A DNA stretch of 63,772 nucleotides from an uncultured Prevotella sp. (GCA_905235905.1 CAJONO010000089.1:1-63772); one strand, 5' to 3'; positions 17,857 through 27,758 are shown, counted from the first letter of the stretch. Numbers and translations: made by a program. The notes: generated by a model not told the origin, from the letters alone.

Positions 17857-18461
17857 TATTATCGATGATCATAGCCCTGGCAGGGGTCTTCGTGTTGCCC
17901 TCGTGCAAGGATTATGAGACCTACGGCGACAAGAAAGAAAAGGAGTATAACGCCATCAAGGATTTCATGGGCTATTCTGGCATCAACCGCATTGAAGAGA
18001 GCGTGTTTCATGCCCAGGGCAACATGACCGACACGAGCAAGAACGAGTATGTTTACATGCAGAACAGCGGCGTCTACATGCAGATTGTGAGGAAGGGCTG
18101 CGGAACTCCTTTGCAGGATGGTGAAAACGCCTCGCTGAAGGTGCGCTTCATAGAGTTGAGCATTTTCGACACGACGCAGGTGGTGAGTAACTACTACGAC
18201 CCCTACGACCCGGACTTTATGAACATCAGCAGGACTGGCAGCGAGTTTACGGCATCGTTCACCCAGGGGCTTATGAACAGTTACTATGGGGCTTCGGTTC
18301 CTGCGGGCTGGCTGGTGCCCTTCAGCTACATCAATCTCGACGGCCCCACTGCCGACGACGACATTGCCAAGGTGCGACTCATCGTGCCCCACTCGCAGGG
18401 CCACAGCACCGCATCGGGCAACGTGTACCCCTACTTCTATGAGATTACCTTCCAAAGGTAA
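17844..18461 (+). CDS. DUF4827-like lipoprotein
   Basis: A 205-residue protein with a lipoprotein signal peptide (VFVLPSCKDYETYG, Cys21). The body has FKBP-like features (GCGTPLQDGENASLKVRFIEL and AGWLVPFSYINL), consistent with a degenerate peptidyl-prolyl isomerase-like fold in DUF4827, which is often found beside glmM in Bacteroidales. The start is uncertain because several ATGs occur in a preceding heptad tract; the one chosen gives the best signal peptide. Probably anchored in the envelope, facing the periplasm. Confidence 0.75.
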   Translation: MNYKLLSMIIALAGVFVLPSCKDYETYGDKKEKEYNAIKDFMGYSGINRIEESVFHAQGNMTDTSKNEYVYMQNSGVYMQIVRKGCGTPLQDGENASLKVRFIELSIFDTTQVVSNYYDPYDPDFMNISRTGSEFTASFTQGLMNSYYGASVPAGWLVPFSYINLDGPTADDDIAKVRLIVPHSQGHSTASGNVYPYFYEITFQR

Positions 18462-18510
18462 ATTACCAAATAAAATATTGTAAATAGTAAATCGTCAAAT
18501 AGTAAATACC

Positions 18511-19989
18511 ATGACACTGATCAAATCGATTTCAGGCATCCGCGGTACTATTGGCGGTCGCACAGGCGATACGCTCAACCCATTGGACATTGTAAAATTC
18601 ACTACGGCCTTCGCCACCTTCATTAAAAAGGGGAAGGCCCCTCTTTCGTCCCCCGAGGGGGACACAATAGTTCCTGACAAAAAAACTATAGACGCCCCCT
18701 CGGAGGCAGTAGGGGGGGCTGGTAAAATAGTCGTCGGACGCGACGGTCGCCTCTCCGGCCCTATGGTGCGCGACGTGGTGTGCGGAACGCTCATAGGCAT
18801 GGGCTATGAGGTCATCGACATCGGCCTTGCCACTACCCCGACCACCGAGCTGGCCGTGACCTGGCACAAGGCCGACGGCGGCATCATCATCACCGCCTCG
18901 CACAACCCCACCCAGTGGAACGCACTGAAGCTGCTGAACAGCGAAGGCGAGTTCCTGACGGCTGCCGACGGTGCCGAGGTGCTGCGCATTGCCGAGGCCG
19001 AGGACTTCGACTATGCACCAGTAGAGAGGCTGGGCCGCGTAGTGAAGGACGACACCATGAACGAGCGTCACATACAGTCGGTGCTCGACCTGCGCCTCTG
19101 CGACACTGAGGCCATCAGGAAGCGTAAGTTCCGTGTGTGTGCCGACACCATCAACAGCGTGGGCGGCATCATCCTGCCCGGACTGTTCCAGGCACTGGGC
19201 GTAGACTATGAGATACTCAACGGCGACTGTACCGGCCAGTTTGCACACAACCCCGAACCTTTGGAGAAAAACCTGCAGGGCATCATGGACAAGATACGTA
19301 TAGGCGGTTTCGACCTCGGCATCGTCGTCGACCCCGACGTAGACCGTCTGGCCTTCATCTGCGAGGACGGCAAGATGTTCGGCGAGGAATATACGCTGGT
19401 CAGCGTGGCCGACTATGTGCTGGCTTCGTCCGTGGCAGGCGGTTTGCCCGCCTGCACCGTCTCTAATCTCAGCAGCACCCGCGCCCTGCGCGACATCACC
19501 GAGAAGTACGGCGGCAAGTACTGGGCAGCTGCCGTAGGCGAGGTGAACGTGACCACGAAAATGAAGGAGGTGGGAGCAGTGATCGGCGGCGAAGGCAACG
19601 GCGGTGTCATCTATCCCGAAAGCCACTATGGCCGCGACGCCCTCGTGGGCATTGCCCTATTCCTCTCGTCGCTGGCACAGAAGGGCTGCACCGCCAGCCA
19701 ACTGCGCAAGACGTTCCCTACCTACCAGATTGCCAAGAACCGCATCGACCTGACCCCCAAAACCGATGTCGATGCCATCCTCGTGAAGGTCAAGGAAATG
19801 TTTGCCGCCGACCCCGAGGCTACGGTCAACGATATCGACGGTGTGAAGATCGACTTCCCCACCAAGTGGGTACACCTGCGCAAGTCGAACACCGAGCCCA
19901 TCATCCGTGTGTATAGCGAGGCACAGACCATGCAGGAGGCCGACGAACTGGGCAAGCAACTCATGCAAGTGGTTTACGACATGCAGTAA
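18511..19989 (+). CDS. glmM: Phosphoglucosamine mutase with an in-frame repeat insertion
   Basis: A 492-residue member of the phosphohexomutase family, converting GlcN-6-P to GlcN-1-P for cell-wall precursors. The catalytic serine loop TASHNP is near 128-133, the Mg loop DPDVDR near 275, and the phosphate-binding KSNTEP near 458. Residues about 41-71 (GKAPLSSPEG ... AVGGAG) are foreign to the family: they lie between FATFIKK and KIVVGRDGR and are encoded by a GC-rich palindromic element. The reading frame is preserved and all catalytic motifs are intact, so it is probably active. ManB-type phosphomannomutase activity cannot be excluded. Confidence 0.9.
   Translation: MTLIKSISGIRGTIGGRTGDTLNPLDIVKFTTAFATFIKKGKAPLSSPEGDTIVPDKKTIDAPSEAVGGAGKIVVGRDGRLSGPMVRDVVCGTLIGMGYEVIDIGLATTPTTELAVTWHKADGGIIITASHNPTQWNALKLLNSEGEFLTAADGAEVLRIAEAEDFDYAPVERLGRVVKDDTMNERHIQSVLDLRLCDTEAIRKRKFRVCADTINSVGGIILPGLFQALGVDYEILNGDCTGQFAHNPEPLEKNLQGIMDKIRIGGFDLGIVVDPDVDRLAFICEDGKMFGEEYTLVSVADYVLASSVAGGLPACTVSNLSSTRALRDITEKYGGKYWAAAVGEVNVTTKMKEVGAVIGGEGNGGVIYPESHYGRDALVGIALFLSSLAQKGCTASQLRKTFPTYQIAKNRIDLTPKTDVDAILVKVKEMFAADPEATVNDIDGVKIDFPTKWVHLRKSNTEPIIRVYSEAQTMQEADELGKQLMQVVYDMQ
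18631..18723. repeat. Palindromic element inserted in frame in glmM
   Basis: It contains the perfect palindrome GTCCCCCGAGGGGGAC, a short TAGTT/AACTA stem, and a GCCCCCT/AGGGGGGGC stem. Its base composition differs sharply from the flanking gene, and its length of about 93 nt keeps the frame. Confidence 0.75.
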
Positions 19990-20001
19990 CTCTCTGTAAT
20001 C

Positions 20002-20589
20002 ATGAAGACTACGAGCTGGACGGAAAACATCATCCTTGCCGACGCTGACTACATAGACAAGGTGGCCTTCGACCTGACGGTAAACTTTGAGCGTATGATA
20101 GGGCGGCGCATTCCAAAAGCCGACATGGCCCGCTGGGCGGAGTGCATCGCACTGGACGGCGGACTGCGCGAGGGAGAGCATGAGACGCATGTTATTCTCG
20201 TGTACGACCACCGAAAGCTGCAGATGGAGAACTTCGTACCAGGCAACTATAAGCAGGAGCTGAACGGACAGGCCTTCAGGAGCCGACTGGGCGAGTTCTC
20301 GTTCAACGCCGTGACAACCCAAGGACTGGTAGGCAAAGACGAGCTGTTTATGGACACGCTGCGGTTCATTGTAGGCCAAGGCGACACCAAGCGCATCATG
20401 GTGGTGCCCGACGAGGCACTCTATAATAACGTATGCGAGGCCCTACGGCATGCCGACCCCGAGAAGCACATCACCGTTTTTGCCATGCAGCCAAGCATAG
20501 GCGGCAGCTTCCAGCAGGAGATTCTGGGCTATTCGCTCATGAGCGCACTGGGCATTAAGGCCAGCGAGATTCCCACAGAACAAATATAA
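20002..20589 (+). CDS. Conserved Bacteroidales hypothetical protein
   Basis: A 195-residue soluble protein without signal peptide or membrane segment. I recognise conserved-looking stretches (MENFVPGNYKQELNGQAF, LGEFSFNAVTTQGL) but no domain with an established function. It lies 12 bp after glmM and 24 bp before the saccharopine-dehydrogenase-like gene, so it is probably co-transcribed with both. No enzyme motif is visible. Confidence 0.75.
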   Translation: MKTTSWTENIILADADYIDKVAFDLTVNFERMIGRRIPKADMARWAECIALDGGLREGEHETHVILVYDHRKLQMENFVPGNYKQELNGQAFRSRLGEFSFNAVTTQGLVGKDELFMDTLRFIVGQGDTKRIMVVPDEALYNNVCEALRHADPEKHITVFAMQPSIGGSFQQEILGYSLMSALGIKASEIPTEQI

Positions 20590-20613
20590 CCCCCCAAAAA
20601 CAATTACAACGAA

Positions 20614-21891
20614 ATGAGCAGAATACTGATGATTGGCGCCGGTGGCGTCGCAACGGTAGCGGCATTCAAGATTGCGCAGAATGCCGACGTGTTTACAGAA
20701 TTCATGATTGCCTCGCGCCGCAAAGAGAAGTGCGATGCTATAGTGAAAGCAATAAGGAAGAAAGGTCTGCTTGGAGATGATCCAAACCTCAAATCTCAAA
20801 CCTCAAACCTCAAATCAATTCAGACGGCACAGGTCAATGCCGACGACGTGGAGCAGCTGAAGGCGCTGTTCAACGACTATAAGCCCGAACTGGTCATCAA
20901 CCTCGCCCTACCCTATCAGGACCTCACCATCATGGATGCCTGTCTGGCTTGCGGATGCAGCTATCTTGACACGGCCAACTACGAGCCGAAGGACGAGGCA
21001 CACTTCGAATACTCATGGCAATGGGCCTATCGCGAGCGCTTCGAGAAAGCCGGTCTCACCGCCATCCTCGGCTGCGGTTTCGACCCTGGCGTGACAAGCA
21101 TCTACACGGCCTACGCCGCCAAGCATCATTTCAAGGAGATACAGTATCTTGACATCGTCGACTGCAATGCCGGCGACCATCACAAGGCTTTCGCCACTAA
21201 CTTCAATCCGGAGATTAACATCCGCGAAATTACCCAGAAGGGACTGTACTGGGAAGACGGCAAGTGGGTAGAAACGGAGCCGTTAGAGATTCATAAGGAC
21301 CTGACCTATCCTAATATAGGTCCCCGAGACAGCTATCTGCTGCATCATGAGGAGATAGAGAGTCTGGTCATCAACTACCCTACCATCCGCCGTGCCCGTT
21401 TCTGGATGACATTCGGTCAGCAATATCTGAAGCATCTCGAAGTGATTCAGAACATCGGGATGAGCCGCATTGACGAGGTAGAGTATGAGGCTCCGCTGGC
21501 CGACGGCTCAGGCATAGCCAAGGTGAAGATCGTACCCCTGCAGTTTCTCAAGGCCGTGCTGCCCAACCCGCAAGACCTGGGCGAGAACTACGAGGGAGAG
21601 ACCTCGATAGGCTGTCGCATCCGTGGCATCGGCAACGACGGCCAAGAGCACACCTATTATGTATATAACAACTGCTCGCACCGCGCCGCCTACGAAGAGA
21701 CCGGCATGCAGGGCGTCAGCTACACTACGGGCGTTCCCGCCATGATTGGTGCCATGATGTTCTGCAAGGGACTGTGGAAGAAACCCGGCGTACACAATGT
21801 TGAGGAGTTCGACCCCGATCCCTTCATGGAGCAGCTGAACAAGCAGGGACTGCCCTGGCACGAGATTCACAACGGCGACTTGGAACTGTAG
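20614..21891 (+). CDS. Saccharopine dehydrogenase family, probable carboxynorspermidine dehydrogenase
   Basis: A 425-residue protein with an N-terminal NADP-binding fold (ILMIGAGGVATVAAFK) and the family motifs YLDTANYEP near 110 and LGCGFDPGVTSIY near 150. The C-terminal catalytic region has GPRDSYLLHHEE and YTTGVPAMIGAMM. Length and motifs resemble carboxynorspermidine (homospermidine-pathway) dehydrogenases of Bacteroidales, which make polyamines, more than lysine-pathway enzymes. Residues about 57-68 (NLKSQTSNLKS) are encoded by a CAAACCT-type heptad repeat and look like an expansion in a surface loop. Substrate assignment is inferred. Confidence 0.8.
   Translation: MSRILMIGAGGVATVAAFKIAQNADVFTEFMIASRRKEKCDAIVKAIRKKGLLGDDPNLKSQTSNLKSIQTAQVNADDVEQLKALFNDYKPELVINLALPYQDLTIMDACLACGCSYLDTANYEPKDEAHFEYSWQWAYRERFEKAGLTAILGCGFDPGVTSIYTAYAAKHHFKEIQYLDIVDCNAGDHHKAFATNFNPEINIREITQKGLYWEDGKWVETEPLEIHKDLTYPNIGPRDSYLLHHEEIESLVINYPTIRRARFWMTFGQQYLKHLEVIQNIGMSRIDEVEYEAPLADGSGIAKVKIVPLQFLKAVLPNPQDLGENYEGETSIGCRIRGIGNDGQEHTYYVYNNCSHRAAYEETGMQGVSYTTGVPAMIGAMMFCKGLWKKPGVHNVEEFDPDPFMEQLNKQGLPWHEIHNGDLEL
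20783..20817. repeat. In-frame heptad repeat in the saccharopine-dehydrogenase-like gene
   Basis: About five 7-bp units (CAAACCT, CAAATCT) lie inside the coding sequence. A change of one unit would shift the frame. Confidence 0.85.
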
Positions 21892-21897
21892 TTCATA

Positions 21898-21949
21898 GTT
21901 GAGGGTTGAGAGTTGAGGGTTGAGGGTTGAGGGTTAATGGTCAATGGTC
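21898..21949. repeat. Heptad tract (GTTGAGG type) between convergent genes
   Basis: About five 7-bp units of the form GGTTGAG, then GGTTAAT and GGTCAAT, reach into the 3' end of the TolC-family gene and supply its last codons and stop. Confidence 0.85.
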
Positions 21950-23298
21950 ATGTCCTGTCCCCGATAGAAGCGGATGAGGGCCATCTGGTAGAGATACTCG
22001 TAGCGAGCCTGCGTAAGGTCGCTCTCGGCTCTCAGATAGATGTTCTTCTGCTCGTTGAACTCAGTGATTGATGCCTTGCCCTGCTCGTATTTGGCCGTGG
22101 TAAGACGATAGGCATCGGCGGCACTCTGACAAGCCTGCCTACTGCTGCTCAGCTTCTGCTGGGCAGCAATTGTGTTATAATAAGCCTGCTGAATCTCCTT
22201 GTAGAGGCTCTTCTTCGTGTTGTCGAGCGAGAGCAGTTGGTTCTCGCGGTCGATGCGGGCATTCTTGATGCTGTTCTGTGTCTGGAAACGCGAGAAGATA
22301 GGAATGTTCATGTTGAAGCCTAAATACTGGCTGAAGTTGTTCTTCATCTGAGTACCGAAGGTCTCAGCGGGGAACCCCGATGTCTTATAATAGTTCGACC
22401 CCAAGCCGGCACTGAAGCTGATAGTGGGATAGAGGTCGGCCTTGGCCAGAAGGATGTTCTTCTCGGCCATCTTCAGGCGAAGATTCTCCGAGGTGATTTC
22501 AGGGCGCGTGGTCAGTGCCTCCGAGAAAATGGCATCGGGGGTGGGGACATCTGCATTTGCGACGATTCTTCCAACGTGCTCAACATCGGGTCGCACAATC
22601 GAGAAACCGTCAGGGCTGTCTAACTCGAGCAGTTGCGAAAGGTTAAGCAGAGCCAGCTGAGTATTGTTGTCGGCCTGTGTGGCAGTGAGTTGGCTTTGCG
22701 CAAGCGTCGCCTTCTGCTGAGAGAGCTGGGCTTCGCTGGCCTTGCCCAGGTTGAGCATTACTTGCAGGCGAGTGACCTGTGCCGAGTCGATGGCAATCTG
22801 CCGGCGGGCCACGTCGGCTATCTCCATGTCGTAGAGAATCTGCACGTAAGCCTGGGCCACCTGCATACGGATGTCGTTGCGGGCCTTCTCTAAGTCGGCG
22901 GTAGCAGCTTCGAGGTTCAGCTGGTTCAGCCGCACGTTATTGGGGATGCGGAAACCCGTGAACAGCGGTACGCTTGTGCCCAATGAGAAGCTGGTGCTAC
23001 TCGTGCTGCGGTTCGTGTAGGTATTGTCGGCAGTCAGGCCTCGGCCAAAGGAAAAGCTCTGGCTGGCCGATGCGCTAAGGTCGGGCAGACGCTGGTTTTT
23101 AGCATTAGACAGCTGCACCTCGCGTTGCCGCAACTGATTCTCATACTGCTTAATGCTGATGTTGTGGGCCAGGGCATGGTCGATGCACTGGGTGAGCGTC
23201 CACGATGGCTGTGACTGTCCCTCTAAAGGCAAGAAGACAAGAAGGCAGAAAGGCAAGAACCTAAAAACTTTATGACCACTAAATTCACTTTTCATCAT
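21934..23298 (-). CDS. TolC family outer-membrane efflux protein
   Basis: A 454-residue protein with a signal peptide (about 10-29) and the duplicated helical TolC architecture: LTQCIDHALAHN begins repeat 1, followed by beta-strand and coiled-coil regions and repeat 2 beginning near 240. It forms the outer-membrane duct of a tripartite exporter. It is the last gene of the cluster, 34 bp after the adaptor gene, and supplies the exit channel for the MacB-like permeases upstream. Its C-terminal TIDH is encoded by a heptad tract. Confidence 0.93.
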   Translation of the reverse strand: MMKSEFSGHKVFRFLPFCLLVFLPLEGQSQPSWTLTQCIDHALAHNISIKQYENQLRQREVQLSNAKNQRLPDLSASASQSFSFGRGLTADNTYTNRSTSSTSFSLGTSVPLFTGFRIPNNVRLNQLNLEAATADLEKARNDIRMQVAQAYVQILYDMEIADVARRQIAIDSAQVTRLQVMLNLGKASEAQLSQQKATLAQSQLTATQADNNTQLALLNLSQLLELDSPDGFSIVRPDVEHVGRIVANADVPTPDAIFSEALTTRPEITSENLRLKMAEKNILLAKADLYPTISFSAGLGSNYYKTSGFPAETFGTQMKNNFSQYLGFNMNIPIFSRFQTQNSIKNARIDRENQLLSLDNTKKSLYKEIQQAYYNTIAAQQKLSSSRQACQSAADAYRLTTAKYEQGKASITEFNEQKNIYLRAESDLTQARYEYLYQMALIRFYRGQDMTIDH

Positions 23299-23332
23299 AC
23301 TCTGCTTTTTACTGTTTTACCTTTTCGCTTTT

Positions 23333-24463
23333 TCATTTCTCATTGTCGTCGGCAATGATCTGAGGGCCGCGCACCTTCTGGTCGGCTGCGAGTCCTTTCT
23401 TTATTTCAATGTTCACGCCGTCGCTTAGTCCCGTCTCTACCAACTGGCGGTCGTACTGTTTTTTGTCGGGCAAGCCGGCAAGCACGTAGACAAACGTTGA
23501 GTCGCCACTGAACTCGATGGTGCTCTCAGGAACGCTGAGCACCTGCTTCGCCTCGTCGAGCACAATCTCGGCAGTGGCCGAATAGCCGCTGCGAAGCATG
23601 CCTGACTTGCCTGCGGACTCGGAAGAGTTCAAGCTTACGGCCGCCTTGATTTCAAACTGGTTAGCACCATTGCTCTGTGTGGCCTTGGGTGAGATATATT
23701 CCAAACGGGCATCGAAGTTCAGGTTCTGCAAGGCACCGATGGTAATTTTCATCGGGATGCCGATGGAAAGTTGCCCCACCTCGGTCTCGTCAATGTTTCC
23801 ACGGAAAATCAGGTCCTTCATATTGGCAACCGTAGCAATCGTGGTTCCGTCGTTGAAGGTGTTAGAATTAATCACCGAGTTTCCCACCTTCACAGGAATG
23901 TCGAGGATGACACCGCTGATGGTCGAGCGGATAAGTGTCGACGAGGCCGAGGCGTTCGACTTCGACACGCCATCGCGCACCACCTGCAGGGCATCGTCGG
24001 CGGCACTCTTCTCCTCACGGGCCTGCTTCAGCTGCTGGCGGCTTTTCTCAAATTCCTCGTCGCTGACGAGTTTCTGCTTGTGCAGGCTCTCCATGCGCTG
24101 ATAGTCGGTTTCCACCTGCTTCAGGTTGATTTCAGAGAGGCGCACACGACTCTCTGCCGACGACAGCTGCCCCATATCGGGAATCACCTTTACCTTGGCA
24201 ATCACCTCGCCAGCCTGGACGGTCTGTCCCGGCTCCTTCAGCAGCTCGGCAATGATGCCACTAATCTGCGGCTTCACGCTGACCTCGTTGCGCGGCTCGA
24301 TGGTGCCCGTAATAATTGTTGTTTTCTGAATGTCCTTTATTTCGGGCGTAAACTCCGAGTAGACAATGGGCTTCGGTTGGCTCTTCTGCCAGAGGAACAC
24401 AAAGGTTCCGATGAAAATCAACGCGATGAGAGCCGCGATGATGAGTTTGACATACTTCTTCAT
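23333..24463 (-). CDS. Periplasmic adaptor (HlyD/MacA-like membrane fusion protein)
   Basis: About 376 residues. The start at MKKYVKLIIAAL is preferred because the region upstream is A/T-rich low-complexity sequence. One N-terminal transmembrane helix is followed by a lipoyl-like segment (IEPRNEVSVKPQISGIIAEL), a long coiled-coil hairpin (about 95-155) and beta-barrel and membrane-proximal domains. It links the inner-membrane permeases to TolC. The gene order ATPase, permease, permease, adaptor, TolC indicates one export machine. Confidence 0.92.
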   Translation of the reverse strand: MKKYVKLIIAALIALIFIGTFVFLWQKSQPKPIVYSEFTPEIKDIQKTTIITGTIEPRNEVSVKPQISGIIAELLKEPGQTVQAGEVIAKVKVIPDMGQLSSAESRVRLSEINLKQVETDYQRMESLHKQKLVSDEEFEKSRQQLKQAREEKSAADDALQVVRDGVSKSNASASSTLIRSTISGVILDIPVKVGNSVINSNTFNDGTTIATVANMKDLIFRGNIDETEVGQLSIGIPMKITIGALQNLNFDARLEYISPKATQSNGANQFEIKAAVSLNSSESAGKSGMLRSGYSATAEIVLDEAKQVLSVPESTIEFSGDSTFVYVLAGLPDKKQYDRQLVETGLSDGVNIEIKKGLAADQKVRGPQIIADDNEK

Positions 24464-24494
24464 TCTATTATTTTTTATTTTTATTTTTTTATTT

Positions 24495-25742
24495 TTATTC
24501 GTCGCGCATGGCATCGACAGGCTTTATCGACATAGCCCTTCCTGCCGGTGCAAGCCCTGCCAGCACACCCATCAGCGCAATGACGACGGCACAGAACAGG
24601 GCGGTCCAGAAATTGACCTGGAAATGGGCAGCAAGGATGCCATCCTCGGTCTGCGAGAGTTCGAGCATCTGCAGGATGACGACAGCAAAGAGGATGCCAC
24701 TCATGCCCGCAACGAGCGTTAGCACAATACTCTCGCTGATAATCTGGCCCAGAATGTTTCGGGGCGTGGCTCCGATGGCCCGGCGAATGCCAATCTCTGT
24801 AGTCCTTTCGCGCACGGTAACCATCATTATGTTCGACACGCCGATGGCTCCGGCCAGCAGCGTTCCCAATCCTACCAGCCAGATGAGGAAATTGACGCCA
24901 CGGAACAGGTTGTCGAGCAACTGGAAGAGCACTTCAGTGTTGAAAATCATAACGCCCTTATCGTCGTCGGGATCGATGGTATGGGCACGGGCTATCACTC
25001 CACGCATTTTGGGGGCTATCTTGCTCATCACCACACCTTTCTTTCCCGTCACGGCAATCATGTCGACAGCATTGCCACGGCTGTAGGCCTGCTGCATGAG
25101 CGTGATAGGGATTGACACCGTCGTACCCTCTTCAGCACCGAAGCTTACGCCCCCTGACATATTATAGTCAACGCCCACAATGTGATAGTAGATGCCGTCA
25201 ATACGGATGCTCTTTCCACAAGGGTCGCCCCCGCCAGGAAACAGCTCCTTATAGACCTTCTTGCCAATGACGCACACCTTCCGGCTCTGCTGCATGTCCA
25301 TCTCGTTCAGGTAGCGTCCATAGAACATCTTCGGCTCGTTGATGCGCTGATAGTCGGGCGTGGTGCCCTGTGGCGATACCGAAGTCTTCTTGTCGCCATA
25401 GACGGCCGAACCGCTAAAGCTCTGCAGCACGGGAGCTATCACATCGAGTTCGGGCACCTGCTCACGCAACCGCTCCACGTCCTTGTAGACCATCGTCCAA
25501 TAGCGGCCCTTTGAAAAGCCCTTATAGGCTTTGGTGGTTGGCTGTGCCCATATAATCGAGGAATTGGTGGCAAACCCTTCGAAGTTCTCTTCAAGCAACT
25601 GCTTCACGCCTTGTCCGCCACCCATCAGTGCCACGAGCATGAACACGCCCCAGAACACGCCGAAACCGGTGAGGAGGGAACGCGACTTGTTGCGCGTCAA
25701 GGTATCGATTATTTCACGATATGTATCTAAATCAAGTCTCAT
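24495..25742 (-). CDS. MacB-like ABC transporter permease (second copy)
   Basis: A 415-residue protein with an N-terminal transmembrane helix (about 20-42), a MacB-type periplasmic domain (about 45-275) and three C-terminal helices of the FtsX domain (RRAIGATPRNILGQIISESI near 320). Its start lies directly next to the stop of the first permease gene. The two permeases are homologous but distinct, so they probably form a heterodimer with the shared ATPase. Confidence 0.9.
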   Translation of the reverse strand: MRLDLDTYREIIDTLTRNKSRSLLTGFGVFWGVFMLVALMGGGQGVKQLLEENFEGFATNSSIIWAQPTTKAYKGFSKGRYWTMVYKDVERLREQVPELDVIAPVLQSFSGSAVYGDKKTSVSPQGTTPDYQRINEPKMFYGRYLNEMDMQQSRKVCVIGKKVYKELFPGGGDPCGKSIRIDGIYYHIVGVDYNMSGGVSFGAEEGTTVSIPITLMQQAYSRGNAVDMIAVTGKKGVVMSKIAPKMRGVIARAHTIDPDDDKGVMIFNTEVLFQLLDNLFRGVNFLIWLVGLGTLLAGAIGVSNIMMVTVRERTTEIGIRRAIGATPRNILGQIISESIVLTLVAGMSGILFAVVILQMLELSQTEDGILAAHFQVNFWTALFCAVVIALMGVLAGLAPAGRAMSIKPVDAMRDE

Positions 25743-25743
25743 G

Positions 25744-27018
25744 TCATTCTGCTCTTAGTGCTTCAATAGGACGTATGCGGGCGGCCTTCATCGAAGGCAC
25801 AAGCCCGGCAATTGTGCCGGAAATAATCATTACAAGCGTTGCCTCGATACAGACGTCGAGCCCGACGGTAGGGTCGACAAACATGCTTGTCTTGAACAAT
25901 CCTGTATCAATGACATCGTGGCCCAATGTGGCATCCATGTACTCGTTGGCTGCAATGCCCAACAGCATGCCGATATAGCCAAAGAAGGTCGTGATGATGA
26001 CACTCTCAATGATGATGAGCCTGAGAATAGACCACGGCTTGGCACCGATGGCCTTTCTGATTCCGAACTCATGGGTGCGCTCCTTGACCGTGATAAGCAT
26101 AATGTTCGACACGCCGACGATGCCGCTGAGCAGCGTAAACAGGCCGACTATCCACAAGGCCGTGCGAATAATATCCATGCCCTTATTCATCTGCATAGCA
26201 CTGGTGAAGCGATTCCACAGCCACACGGCGTTCTCATCGTCGGGCGAAGCCTGATGGTTGGCATTGAGGCGCTGGCGATAGCGCTTCTCGAACTCCTCAT
26301 TGTCTTTCTCAGTGGGCAGGCCGTGGAAAGAATACTCGATAGTGCCCATCTGGTCGCCCATGCCATACATTGTCTTACAGGTAGTAAACGAAGTGAAAGC
26401 CTCGTTATTCTGTCGGCTCTCATCGTCCTTATAGATGCCCACCACACGAAACGCGAAGTTATCGACCTTCACATACCGGCCAATCAGCGCCGACAGCTGC
26501 TTACTGCTATTGGCAGGTTTCAGATTACAAAGTTCCTTGACTTGTGAGCGGCTGAGCACCACCACCTTGCGTTTCTCCCGGATGTCTATCTCGTTGACGA
26601 AACGCCCATAGAGCATTTCTCGCTTGTTAATGCGGATATGATTAGGATAAATACCCGTGAGACTCGCACTGACATATTCCTTGCCAAGAGCGATGACTGC
26701 CGAGCGGCTTATTTCGGCCCCCACGTCGTCAATGTGTTCGCCGAACTCTGTCTGCGTGGCCACGAAGTCCTTCGAGTTGAGCTCGATGCTACGCCCCTCT
26801 TTCAGTCCCTTATAGGCTTTCTCCGTCCACCCGCCATAGACCCTCATGGAATTAGTGAGGAAGCGGTCGTTCGACTGCATCGCAGCATTGATGAGTCCGT
26901 TGCCCGCCCCCAGTAGCACAATAATCATGAAGATGCCCCACGCCACGGCAAAGCCTGTAAGCGTGGTGCGCAACTTATTGCGCTGCGCCGTCTGCCATAT
27001 TTCTGTCAACAGTTCCAT
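25744..27018 (-). CDS. MacB-like ABC transporter permease (first copy)
   Basis: A 424-residue protein with the same layout as its neighbour: one N-terminal helix, a periplasmic MacB-like domain and a C-terminal FtsX domain with GIRKAIGAKPWSILRLIIIE near 332. It begins 12 bp after the ATPase gene. MacB-type machines move substrates from the periplasm through TolC by mechanotransmission; the substrate here is not known. Confidence 0.9.
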   Translation of the reverse strand: MELLTEIWQTAQRNKLRTTLTGFAVAWGIFMIIVLLGAGNGLINAAMQSNDRFLTNSMRVYGGWTEKAYKGLKEGRSIELNSKDFVATQTEFGEHIDDVGAEISRSAVIALGKEYVSASLTGIYPNHIRINKREMLYGRFVNEIDIREKRKVVVLSRSQVKELCNLKPANSSKQLSALIGRYVKVDNFAFRVVGIYKDDESRQNNEAFTSFTTCKTMYGMGDQMGTIEYSFHGLPTEKDNEEFEKRYRQRLNANHQASPDDENAVWLWNRFTSAMQMNKGMDIIRTALWIVGLFTLLSGIVGVSNIMLITVKERTHEFGIRKAIGAKPWSILRLIIIESVIITTFFGYIGMLLGIAANEYMDATLGHDVIDTGLFKTSMFVDPTVGLDVCIEATLVMIISGTIAGLVPSMKAARIRPIEALRAE

Positions 27019-27030
27019 AGAGCATTCTTT

Positions 27031-27726
27031 TCACGCCCCCCGCTCGCTTGAAGAGTTCTCAGGAGTGAGGCTGATAATTCCATCCTTTATTCTGATTATT
27101 CGGTTTGTCTGCTCGGCCACGCCGGGGTCGTGGGTCACGATGATCTGCGTGATGTGCTCGTCGCGGTTCAGCTGTTTCAGCAGCTGCATCACCTCGACGC
27201 TCGTCTTCGAGTCGAGAGCGCCCGTCGGCTCGTCGGCCAGAATGATTTTCGGCTTGGTAATGAGGGCACGGGCAATGGCTACGCGCTGTCGCTGACCACC
27301 TGAAAGCTCGTTCGGATAGTGGGTGGCCCAGTCTTGCAACCCCAGACGGTCGAGATACTCCATAGCCAGGGCATGGCGCTTGCGCCTGCCGACGCCCTGA
27401 TAGAACAGGGGCAGCTCAACATTTTCGACTGCATTCTTGAACGAGATGAGATTGAACGACTGGAAGATGAAGCCTATCATGCGGTTACGATACTCGGCAG
27501 CCTTCGTCTCCGACAGGTTCCAGATGCGAACGCCCGCCAGTTCGTAGAGTCCTGAGTCATAGTTGTCGAGGATGCCCAGAATATTCAGCAAGGTCGACTT
27601 GCCTGAGCCTGAGGCACCCATGATACTGACAAACTCGCCCTCGTCGATGTCGAGATTCACTCCTTTCAGCACATGCAGCGGCTGAGCCCCACGATAGGTT
27701 TTGTTTACGTTTTCTAAATGAATCAC
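27031..27726 (-). CDS. ABC transporter ATPase, MacB/LolD type
   Basis: A 231-residue protein with Walker A GASGSGKST near 36-44, the Q-loop region GFIFQSFNLISF, signature LSGGQRQRVAIARAL near 141-155, Walker B IILADEPTGALD near 161-172 and the H-loop VTHDP. It powers the two MacB-like permeases that follow. It lies 52 bp after the GntR gene, with a hairpin in the gap, so it may be partly separated from the upstream operon. Confidence 0.93.
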   Translation of the reverse strand: MIHLENVNKTYRGAQPLHVLKGVNLDIDEGEFVSIMGASGSGKSTLLNILGILDNYDSGLYELAGVRIWNLSETKAAEYRNRMIGFIFQSFNLISFKNAVENVELPLFYQGVGRRKRHALAMEYLDRLGLQDWATHYPNELSGGQRQRVAIARALITKPKIILADEPTGALDSKTSVEVMQLLKQLNRDEHITQIIVTHDPGVAEQTNRIIRIKDGIISLTPENSSSERGA

Positions 27727-27758
27727 TTTTTCTCTTCTTATTTCTTTAATTCCTGTAC